Source: CAZFER01 sp964517495
GTDB taxonomy: Bacteria > Hinthialibacterota > Hinthialibacteria > Hinthialibacterales > Hinthialibacteraceae
DNA: 61,024 bases
Assembly (NCBI GenBank): GCA_964517495.1
Contig: CAZFER010000035.1
Location: 1-61,024 of the forward strand
Direction: 5' to 3'
Made by a program: the position numbers and the translations under genes. Of the stretch, positions 27,485 to 35,174 are shown piece after piece (the stretch's first letter is position 1; each line of letters opens with the position of its first letter). The notes beneath the pieces are model-generated. The model was not told the DNA's origin, did not search any database, and was given only the letters and a program-made list of their open reading frames with translations.

Positions 27485-28022
27485 TTGTATTCAATTCTTC
27501 CGTTTTCGGGGGAAGAGAGAATGCCCAATAGATCAATATCCCAATGTACATACCGATCAGATTCAACAAAATATCATTGATATCCAACACACGGTTGGGT
27601 AAGAACGATTGGGACCATTCATCAGCGATGCAGGCGGTTGCGCTCCACCCAAACGCAATCACGCGCCACCTGGGGAAAGCATTTAACAATAAAATAGTAA
27701 TGATGGCGAATTGGGGAATATGGATCAGCTCAGTCGTGAGAAGCACAATGCTATTTAAAATGACGATGGATGCCAGCAGGCCGAATCCCATAAACAGCCA
27801 TTCACGCCATGTTGGCATAAAAAGCCGTGCACGAAGTATAAGCATTCCGCAAACACTTCCTCCCGTAAAATAGAGGATAGGAAACAAATGTTCGTTGAAC
27901 GCAGACCATCCATTCTCTCGAATGAAATCCGAAATCCACTGGCTAACTGTGGTAACACCATATAAGCAGAATAAAAAATAAAGGATGGATAACAGGAAAA
28001 AGAATTTTTCAGTTTTAGTCAT
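27477..28022 (-). CDS. VanZ-like membrane protein
   Basis: A 181-residue protein with about five membrane helices. The VanZ family motif is clear near the C-terminus: ADEWSQSFLPNRVLDINDILLNLIGMYIGI. VanZ gives low-level teicoplanin resistance in enterococci, but most homologues in Gram-negative bacteria have no known function. No resistance genes are nearby. It overlaps the end of the convergent small membrane protein gene by 8 bases. Confidence 0.8.
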   Translation of the reverse strand: MTKTEKFFFLLSILYFLFCLYGVTTVSQWISDFIRENGWSAFNEHLFPILYFTGGSVCGMLILRARLFMPTWREWLFMGFGLLASIVILNSIVLLTTELIHIPQFAIITILLLNAFPRWRVIAFGWSATACIADEWSQSFLPNRVLDINDILLNLIGMYIGILIYWAFSLPPKTEELNTTT

Positions 28023-28096
28023 ATTTTATAAATTGTCAATAGATTTGTGTATATTACTTATGTCATTAAGTTGAGAACATATTGGCTCGTTGATTC

Positions 28097-28123
28097 GGGA
28101 GGGCGAGGTTCCCGCCGAGCCGG
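28097..28123 (+). repeat. Family A palindrome, left half only
   Basis: Reads GGGAGGGCGAGGTTCCC followed by GCCGAGCCG, matching the left arm of the element at 218-280. The centre and right arm are missing; the threonine ammonia-lyase gene ends 19 bases further on. Confidence 0.65.
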
Positions 28124-28141
28124 TTTTATGTTCGAATTGAT

Positions 28142-29380
28142 TCAAAGCCGTTGAACGGAAAATCCCTCGTTGGATAAATCATAAACGATTTTTTCCACAT
28201 GTTCCTTTCCTCGTGTTTCAAGGGTAATATCGAGAAAAGTTTTTCCCATAGGGGCATTCATGAATGAGCGGTTATGATAGACTTCCAACACGTTGGCATT
28301 GTTACGCCCCACTGACATGGAAATGATCCCCAATTGTCCCGGGCGGTCTTCCAGTTCAATGCGTAATTTTGCCATGCGTCCATCTTTGATCAAGCCTCTT
28401 TCGATGATTCGTGATAAAATGTTGATATCGATATTCCCACCAGATAAAACCAACACTACACGTTTGCCTTTTAAGGGCAGGTCATGAAAGGCCAATGCTG
28501 ATAACGGAGCAGCTCCGGCGCCTTCGACCATGGTTTTTTCGGTTTCTAAAAGTGTTAATACCGACGCGGCAATTTCTTCTTCATCCACAAGAATGATATC
28601 ATCGACATAACGTTGAACCACAGGGAAGGTTAGGTGTCCCACACTTTTAACCGCAATCCCATCGGCTAAGGTTGGGGCGGTTTTGTGAGGCATAATGCGT
28701 CCAGCATCGGTTGAGATTTTCATCGAGGGCGCGACTTTGGCTTGTACGCCATATATTTTGCATGAAGGAGTTTTCTCTTTGATAGCGGTTGCCATACCTG
28801 AAATTAATCCTCCACCACCAATGGGAACAATCACAGCATCCGGCTCAATGCCATCTTCAAGAATCTCCAAGCCAATGGTTCCCTGCCCGGCCATGACCTT
28901 TTCGTCATCAAACGCATGAATTAAATTTAGTCCTTCTTGTTGTTGTTTATAAATCGCTTCATCATAAGCTTCATCGTAGTTTCGCCCGCTTAAAAAAACC
29001 TCAGCGCCATACTTTCTTGTTGCTGAGACTTTATTCAAAGGGGTGCTTTCTGGCATGACGATAGTTGCTTTACCTCCCAAGCGATTGGCATGATATGCCA
29101 CCCCTTGGGCGTGATTTCCCGCACTGGCAGCGATCACGCCTCGTTTTCGTTCATCGTCGCTTAATTGAAGCAGTTTATTCAGGGCGCCTCGTTCCTTGAA
29201 TGAACCTGTCATTTGTAAATTTTCCAGTTTGAGATAAACCCGGCTGCCCGTTTGATCACTCAGCGATTGGGTAAAAACGCATGGTGAATGATATATATAG
29301 TCTTTTACTTGGCCATAAGCCGCTTCAACATCTTTAAGTGAAAGCATATAAGTTTCCAATTCCTGAGATTCGATGCTCAT
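28142..29380 (-). CDS. ilvA: Threonine ammonia-lyase with C-terminal ACT domain
   Basis: A 412-residue PLP enzyme that turns L-threonine into 2-oxobutanoate, the entry to isoleucine synthesis. The PLP lysine lies in TGSFKERGALNKLL. SAGNHAQGVAYHANRLGGKA, the glycine loop PIGGGGLISGMATAIK and LSGGNIDINIL are all present. An ACT-like regulatory domain (AKLRIELEDRPGQLGIISM to the end) follows at about 330-412. This one-ACT form is the shorter type (about 400 residues), shared by many biosynthetic and some catabolic enzymes, so isoleucine feedback cannot be assumed. No other isoleucine genes are close. Confidence 0.93.
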   Translation of the reverse strand: MSIESQELETYMLSLKDVEAAYGQVKDYIYHSPCVFTQSLSDQTGSRVYLKLENLQMTGSFKERGALNKLLQLSDDERKRGVIAASAGNHAQGVAYHANRLGGKATIVMPESTPLNKVSATRKYGAEVFLSGRNYDEAYDEAIYKQQQEGLNLIHAFDDEKVMAGQGTIGLEILEDGIEPDAVIVPIGGGGLISGMATAIKEKTPSCKIYGVQAKVAPSMKISTDAGRIMPHKTAPTLADGIAVKSVGHLTFPVVQRYVDDIILVDEEEIAASVLTLLETEKTMVEGAGAAPLSALAFHDLPLKGKRVVLVLSGGNIDINILSRIIERGLIKDGRMAKLRIELEDRPGQLGIISMSVGRNNANVLEVYHNRSFMNAPMGKTFLDITLETRGKEHVEKIVYDLSNEGFSVQRL

Positions 29381-29480
29381 ATAGGATTATATTGAGTGAT
29401 CGGCGTTTGGGAATGTTTCTTGAAATGTGAGTTAACATGTAAACGATTGAATCGTATGTTGATAACAACGGATACGACTT

Positions 29481-30302
29481 TTAATTGGATTTTTTCCCAA
29501 TAGCAAACAAGTGTTCCGCTCCTGCTAAAGCAGAAGGTTCTGTACACGTTTCAATGATCCATTGGATCAATTGCTGCCAGACCTCAGGATGTTTCCCGAT
29601 TTCATTAACTTGCGCATCCATAAATGAGGCAAATCCATAGCATGAGGCTTTTAAGATACATTCAAACCCGCTTTCATCAAAGCAGTGATCAATTTCAGAG
29701 GGATGGCAAAAATAACTGTTGGGGACTTGGGCGGATTTCGAATAGCCATACTCAAGGATTTCTTCCACAGCTTGTTTATTATGTTGCACCAGGTCAATAA
29801 ATTGTCCTGCTCGAAGGGCATCCCGGATATAGGTTTCGCGGGGCAGGCAGGTAATAAAGAGTGGGGCATGGGGCTTTATGATCCGTGCACATTCTTTAAG
29901 GCACTGCATGCGCTCTTCCAACCGGATCAAATGATAGAACGGCCCCATACATAACACGGCGTCGAAATGCTTATCCGGCAAAAAATCCAAATTCAACGCA
30001 TCACCAACGACCGCCATATCCACGAATGATTGAACACCATAGTTCTCAATTTTTTGTTTTGCCAGTTTGATATTAGCCTCTGAAATATCCACTAGGGTGC
30101 ATTGATATCCTTTTTGGCACAACGAAATGGTATACCGCCCTGGCCCCCCTCCTAAATCGAGAATGTTCCCCTGTGTTGGCAAATAACGGCTTAGGAAGTA
30201 CTGGATCACCTCATATTCAATCCGCCGGTAGGGGGTGAGAAACAAGCGGTTCCATTCGTTTTCGGGGTTGTTGTTATAAAAAGTTGAAACAGGATTTTTC
30301 AT
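29481..30302 (-). CDS. SAM-dependent methyltransferase
   Basis: A 273-residue class I methyltransferase. SAM motif I is ILDLGGGPGRYTISL near residue 46, followed by TLVDISEANIKLAKQKI (motif II acidic residue) and FDAVLCMGPFYHLIRLEERMQCL (motif IV). The substrate is not determined; the fold is of the small-molecule UbiE/COQ5-like kind. It is separate from the threonine ammonia-lyase by 100 bases and probably has its own promoter. Confidence 0.85.
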   Translation of the reverse strand: MKNPVSTFYNNNPENEWNRLFLTPYRRIEYEVIQYFLSRYLPTQGNILDLGGGPGRYTISLCQKGYQCTLVDISEANIKLAKQKIENYGVQSFVDMAVVGDALNLDFLPDKHFDAVLCMGPFYHLIRLEERMQCLKECARIIKPHAPLFITCLPRETYIRDALRAGQFIDLVQHNKQAVEEILEYGYSKSAQVPNSYFCHPSEIDHCFDESGFECILKASCYGFASFMDAQVNEIGKHPEVWQQLIQWIIETCTEPSALAGAEHLFAIGKKSN

Positions 30303-30423
30303 CGATGGGTATCACACGTTGATTGATATCTTCACTTTTTTTGCTATTTTCAGGTCATAATCCTGTTGTAGATTGGACCAGAATTCAATAAGGGGTATTA
30401 AGCAGGAAATTTCGTTGAATTAT

Positions 30424-31293
30424 TTATTGAGCAACGTATTTGAGAAAATCAAATACACGCTCTTTCGATTGAAATTCAGCATTTATTTTATCTCCGTTAG
30501 AAAATTCTACACGCATATCATATTTTTTAAAATCATTTCCATTCCCAAGTTCCTCATCAAAACAATCCAAGAAGGTTTTTAATTCACTCATGGAAAAAAA
30601 CATATTTTCATCGCCAAATAACGGTGTAAGAATTATCTTATCAACAAGCCTATCTAATTTGCGCCGTAAACTTTCAAAAAAAAAGTCAAAAGATTTTTTG
30701 TTAGAGTTTAGAAGATGAGACTTAATATCATCACGCACTTTATGAGATATCGCTTTTATTTGTTTTACACACTTTTTGAATTCTCTATCTGAAGTAGCTT
30801 CATCAAATCGCGCATTAATACCGACTGATTTAAATGCTTCTATAATCGTATCATAAGGTAGATAGACCACCTTAAAACCTACACTATTTAGTTGATTCAA
30901 TGAGCCATCTGTAAAAATTCCCGCTAACACTGCCCCGAGAAATGGATTATCCCATGAGTATTTCTCGGCTACTGGCAAAACTGCTCCTTGTATTTCTTGA
31001 ACTTTATTACGAGAATGTTTTGTATATCTTCTCCAAGCGGATTCAATAAAGGCAACTGGGCGACCTCGTTGGGTTTCTGAACCACCTTTTTCAATTACAA
31101 AATCAAGATCATGAGTGTTTCCATACTTATCCTCCCATGTCACTTTTTTTCCTGATCTAACGCCTTGTCTCTCACCTTGAATATCTAGAAAAAATCCTCG
31201 AGAATCGCAAAAATTCTTTAATGTGGGATAAATTAACTCTTCAATCATGTTGCCTATAAATTGACCGAATTTATGCGATGGTGACTCTGCCAT
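30424..31293 (-). CDS. Probable type II restriction endonuclease
   Basis: A 289-residue protein assigned mainly from context: it starts 3 bases after the stop of a DNA methyltransferase, in the same direction. The visible core is HDLDFVIEKGG (D62 and D64) followed by RGRPVAFIESAWRRYTKHSRNK (E84), compatible with the strand pair of a PD-(D/E)xK nuclease with a variant last motif. AGIFTDGSLNQLNSVGFKVVYLPYDTI continues the fold. It should cut DNA lacking the partner's methylation; the site is unknown. The coding region is AT-rich (18 G/C in 30661-30720), unlike the flanking genes. Confidence 0.65.
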   Translation of the reverse strand: MAESPSHKFGQFIGNMIEELIYPTLKNFCDSRGFFLDIQGERQGVRSGKKVTWEDKYGNTHDLDFVIEKGGSETQRGRPVAFIESAWRRYTKHSRNKVQEIQGAVLPVAEKYSWDNPFLGAVLAGIFTDGSLNQLNSVGFKVVYLPYDTIIEAFKSVGINARFDEATSDREFKKCVKQIKAISHKVRDDIKSHLLNSNKKSFDFFFESLRRKLDRLVDKIILTPLFGDENMFFSMSELKTFLDCFDEELGNGNDFKKYDMRVEFSNGDKINAEFQSKERVFDFLKYVAQ

Positions 31294-31296
31294 GAT

Positions 31297-32616
31297 TTAC
31301 CCTTCCACCCATAAGTTTCCTTCTTTAAGTGGAACTCTATGTTTTCTGTTTTTCCACTTTATATTCCGATCACGGATTTTCTCGAACGTACAATTGCGAA
31401 AACCAGCAGATAAGGCCAGTATCTCAAACCATTTTTCAACAGGGGTATACACCCCATATGGAGCAGAATCTCCAATCACGAAACAAATCTTGGCCTCTTC
31501 TTTACATACTTTTCTTAAAATCTTCCATGTTTTACCCATGTCTACAAAGTAAGCGGCAATCATGGTGTGATATGTTTTACGACCGCCTTTCTCTAAACGA
31601 ATGTTTGATAATTCCTGGCATACTTCCGTTATTTCTTCTCGTATTGGATCCAGTATTGGCTCTTTCAGTATTTTATCGAGTTCCAATTTATCTTTGGAGG
31701 TATGTTGGGAACAAGAACGCACCAAATGTTTTCTTACAGCACCATGTAAATCACCCCATGAATCAATTTCATGCCAAAATGTCATTTCAAGCCTTGTTGC
31801 ATCTGCATAGTCATAATTATTAGGATAAGGTGGAGATGTAATCACGCAGTCAATAGATTTTTCTTTTATTGATTTAATTTCTCTGGCATCATCGTCTAAA
31901 AGTTCATGTTCATTGGAAAATCCAGAACGTTTTGCATAGTTTATATCACTGGCCATCGTCATTGCTTTATTCAATAAGGCAAAATAGGGTTCCATAACAC
32001 GTTTTTTTTCTTTATTAGGCAAAACATATTGCCATTGAGCCGTCCCCACACCACTGCATTCTCTAAGAATGCTTGTGATCGCTAACCAAACCAATTTCCA
32101 TTCAGAACTTTCTGTAGAAGATAAACTTAAATAAGCCAGTCGTAAACTCTCTAAACATTTGAGGATTTCATCAGTATAACATTTTTTAAGTAATGAATTT
32201 TCTCTAAATATCGTCTTTGGTTCTAAGCCTTTTGCTCGAGATATTGTTTCATTCACATGCTTTAAAAAAGTTTTTTCATCAATATTCCAATTTAATTTAG
32301 CTTGACCAATTCGCCGAACAAAAGGATGAGTTTCCAAGCCATATGATCGAATTCCGACTTTTGCAGCTGATATCATTGCAGTCGCAGATCCTGCAAAGGG
32401 ATCCAATAATAAACTATTTTTATCAAGATTCAATTCTTTCAATACTTTCTCAACCCATTCTGCCGAAAAACCTGCTGAATAGCGAAACCAACGGTGTATA
32501 GGCAATTTCATATTATCTGTGAACGTTCCCGTTCTGTTTGCTTTTCTATCATCTTGAACATCTGAAGAAGCCTCCATCTCAAAAAGAAAAGGTTGTTCAT
32601 TTAAGGTAGTACCCAT
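31297..32616 (-). CDS. DNA methyltransferase (N4-cytosine or N6-adenine type)
   Basis: A 439-residue enzyme. SAM-binding motif I is LLLDPFAGSATAMISAAKVG at about residues 69-88 and catalytic motif IV is TSPPY at 260-264, followed by PNNYDYADATRLEMTFW. With motif I first and about 170 residues between, the order fits the alpha class, with the target-recognition part in between. TSPPY is common among N4-cytosine enzymes, but N6-adenine cannot be excluded. It protects host DNA from the adjacent nuclease. The gene is AT-rich, consistent with transfer of the pair. Confidence 0.85.
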   Translation of the reverse strand: MGTTLNEQPFLFEMEASSDVQDDRKANRTGTFTDNMKLPIHRWFRYSAGFSAEWVEKVLKELNLDKNSLLLDPFAGSATAMISAAKVGIRSYGLETHPFVRRIGQAKLNWNIDEKTFLKHVNETISRAKGLEPKTIFRENSLLKKCYTDEILKCLESLRLAYLSLSSTESSEWKLVWLAITSILRECSGVGTAQWQYVLPNKEKKRVMEPYFALLNKAMTMASDINYAKRSGFSNEHELLDDDAREIKSIKEKSIDCVITSPPYPNNYDYADATRLEMTFWHEIDSWGDLHGAVRKHLVRSCSQHTSKDKLELDKILKEPILDPIREEITEVCQELSNIRLEKGGRKTYHTMIAAYFVDMGKTWKILRKVCKEEAKICFVIGDSAPYGVYTPVEKWFEILALSAGFRNCTFEKIRDRNIKWKNRKHRVPLKEGNLWVEG

Positions 32617-32753
32617 TAATTTCCCATCCTTTGCTATGCAATAAAATACTTTTAAACATTATAATATCCAAATCCTTTACCATAATCATGGTGGAATTTG
32701 CTTATTAATATAAAATTATATCCTCAACTGGAAAGTGATTGGCCAAAAAACAC

Positions 32754-34625
32754 CTACTTCATGGTCCGAATCACCCGTGCCAAGGCCCAATTGGCGTGAT
32801 CACCTTTGGAATCATTATCGTAATTATGCACAATGAGCACCAAGTTGTTCTTCCCGTCTTCCTTTTTGGGTAAACGCACGACCACCTCGCTTGCCTCTGC
32901 ATGCGGGATCATCAATGGACTTTTGTATTTGCTTTGGCCATTCACCAGGACTTCAAATTCCACCGTCCCCCAGCCGGGATGCTCTTCGTATAATGGAAAG
33001 GCTTCGGCATCCACGCCAATTTTACTCATAAACAGGTCATATTCACCTGAAATTTCATACTCAATCCGTGAATGGGCATGGGCACCCAACCCATATCGAT
33101 AGATAACATCCTTAATTCGCAACTGATTGCCATCGGTCGATAAATCCATGCCGATTCCATAGCCTGGGGGAGGATTTCCTCCAAATTCGGCAGGAATAAT
33201 GGGCCAGTCCTGTTTCGAGTATACCGGCGTTAAATCACTCAGGTAAACAAAATTCGGTTCATTATTTTTAATCTCATATCGCCAATAATGAATTCCAACC
33301 AACAAGAAGAGTGATAAACAAAACGCGTTCAACATTTTTGCTAATTTTTGCTTCGGAAAGAATGGTGTGATGAATTCATAACTGACGAATAGGATGTAAA
33401 GCATCAAATTTAATGAAGCGGCCCATACTCCAACCACGGAGTCGATCTCGGTTACGTCTCGAATCGAGCCAAATAAGGGGCAAATGGTATATAGATTGAC
33501 CAGATAAGTCGCGCTTAAGAGGATTAGAAAGATCAATCGCGTTCTTTTCTGAGTCACCAAGGGCACATAAAACACCAAAAAAGGAAATAAATAACGTTCA
33601 TGTACCTTCGTGGGCAGTATATAAAACGCCAGCGCCAGATGGGAAAACGCCAATAAGATATTTTCACTGTCCCGGTATCGAAAAATCCAATATAAACTCC
33701 CCAAGAATGCACCACCAAATAGGCCCATTCCCAGATTTTTGTACGTTAACCATTGGACAACAAAATTTAAACGCAGTTGGTTATCATCACCAAATAAAAA
33801 TCCCCATATCCGTTTATCCAACGTGCTGGGATCGACATGCAAATACCAGGGATTGAAGGCTCCTACGGTTAGCATTTGCCCCCATTCGATATTTTCCTGC
33901 ACGCAACGTAACCATAGTAAATTCAACCGGTCAGTTATGATGAAGGGAAAAAGAATCAGCAGCGAGGTAACCAAAAGGCTAGTTATAAACAGGATGATTT
34001 TTTTCCTATCGAATAGCAGAAAAATTATTAAAAAAAACAACGGAACATACGGAATTGTTTGGACTTTGATAAAAATAGCCAGGGCCAGAAAAAATCCGCT
34101 CCAAATGGCTCGTTGGATGAAAAGAAAGAATAGCGCTGTTAATAAAAAGGCGGAAAAAATAGCATCTACCTGCCCGTAATAGACACTCACATAAAAAACC
34201 GCAGGATTTAAGAAAAACAGGGCGGTGCCCCAATTAACGGATCGTGCATCCCCACGACTTTCAAGCCATTTAAAAAACAATAAACTGATCAGGATTTCAA
34301 AAATCACTGTTGTACACTTGATCAAGGCTAAAAATAGACGTGATTCAAAAGCGCCGGCAAAAAACAACCGGTATAATTTGGCGAATAATCCCAAAAAGTA
34401 TAAATAGACAGGTGGATAATTGATCAAATCATGCTCAAATACCGTAGGGTCATCATAAATTGTGATAATTCCATGCTTATCGATGTAATTGGCCCATGAG
34501 GTAAAAAATAGGAAATCCTGCTCAAAACCGATGAATGGGATAAAAGGAATGCGTAGTAAAATACCAATCAACAGAATTTGATAGATTTTTTTTGAGGTAA
34601 ATATGAGCCAAAAACGTTTAAACAT
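32754..34625 (-). CDS. GT-C membrane glycosyltransferase fused to an NPCBM domain
   Basis: A 623-residue protein. Residues 10-455 hold about eleven membrane helices with GT-C features: FEQDFLFFTSWANYIDKHG in the first loop (acidic motif), YPPVYLYFLGLFAKLYRL, and VYYGQVDAIFSAFLL. The C-terminal 150 residues form an NPCBM (novel putative carbohydrate-binding module) domain: YLSDLTPVYS, KDVIYRYGLGAHAHSRIEYE, DLFMSKIGVDAEA, GTVEFEVLVNGQ and KGDHANWALARVI. NPCBM domains usually sit on secreted glycosidases. A fusion to a membrane glycosyltransferase suggests acceptor binding outside the membrane. ATG 34625 is used; TTG 34640 is in frame. Its 5' end overlaps that of the divergent thioesterase gene. 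Confidence 0.85.
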   Translation of the reverse strand: MFKRFWLIFTSKKIYQILLIGILLRIPFIPFIGFEQDFLFFTSWANYIDKHGIITIYDDPTVFEHDLINYPPVYLYFLGLFAKLYRLFFAGAFESRLFLALIKCTTVIFEILISLLFFKWLESRGDARSVNWGTALFFLNPAVFYVSVYYGQVDAIFSAFLLTALFFLFIQRAIWSGFFLALAIFIKVQTIPYVPLFFLIIFLLFDRKKIILFITSLLVTSLLILFPFIITDRLNLLWLRCVQENIEWGQMLTVGAFNPWYLHVDPSTLDKRIWGFLFGDDNQLRLNFVVQWLTYKNLGMGLFGGAFLGSLYWIFRYRDSENILLAFSHLALAFYILPTKVHERYLFPFLVFYVPLVTQKRTRLIFLILLSATYLVNLYTICPLFGSIRDVTEIDSVVGVWAASLNLMLYILFVSYEFITPFFPKQKLAKMLNAFCLSLFLLVGIHYWRYEIKNNEPNFVYLSDLTPVYSKQDWPIIPAEFGGNPPPGYGIGMDLSTDGNQLRIKDVIYRYGLGAHAHSRIEYEISGEYDLFMSKIGVDAEAFPLYEEHPGWGTVEFEVLVNGQSKYKSPLMIPHAEASEVVVRLPKKEDGKNNLVLIVHNYDNDSKGDHANWALARVIRTMK

Positions 34626-35094
34626 CACTTTTCCGGTCAAATGTTATCCCTATCGGGTGTTTTACGCAGACACCGATGCAGGTGGTGTGGTTTATTATGG
34701 GCAGTATCTCAGAATCTTTGAACAGATGCGAGCCTACTACGCGGAAGAATTTGACCTGAGTTTGAAAGAAATGCACGATCGTAATTGCGTTTTTGTATGC
34801 AAACGAGCGGAAATTGATTACCATTCCCCCGCCATTTTGGATGATCAACTCGATGTTGAAATTTGGATTGCTGAAACAGGTGGCACCTTTTTGACCTTTA
34901 ATTATGAGATAACCTGCTCAAACCGATCACCCAATCATGATAATAAAATTAAAATAGCCAGCGGAATTACCAAGATGGTGGCATGCCGGGTGGAGAACAA
35001 AATCATTAAAATCACCCGTATTCCCGAATGGATTTGGGACAAATTCGCAGGGAATCAAATGTCTCTGAATTCACAAATAAATGTTAAAACGTGA
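34603..35094 (+). CDS. ybgC: YbgC-type acyl-CoA thioesterase
   Basis: A 163-residue hotdog-fold thioesterase of the 4HBT/YbgC family. The signature YRVFYADTDAGGVVYYGQYLRIFEQMRAYY carries the catalytic aspartate in YADTD. FVCKRAEIDYHSPAILDDQLDVEIWI continues the fold. YbgC hydrolyses short acyl-CoA or acyl-ACP and is often found with the Tol-Pal genes, which are not in the window. GAGGT 6-7 bases upstream supports the ATG. It stands before the lptD-like gene, a fitting envelope context. Confidence 0.88.
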   Translation: MSQKRLNITFPVKCYPYRVFYADTDAGGVVYYGQYLRIFEQMRAYYAEEFDLSLKEMHDRNCVFVCKRAEIDYHSPAILDDQLDVEIWIAETGGTFLTFNYEITCSNRSPNHDNKIKIASGITKMVACRVENKIIKITRIPEWIWDKFAGNQMSLNSQINVKT

Positions 35095-35174
35095 GTTAAC
35101 AATTGACCACCATAGGGTGGTCATGGTAAAAAACCAACTATCTCTAAAACTTTCTTTTATGGTGTGTTTTCAAT

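Noticed and set aside
27477..28022. Glycopeptide resistance locus
   Set aside because: Only a VanZ-like membrane protein is present; no vanHAX or regulator genes are seen.
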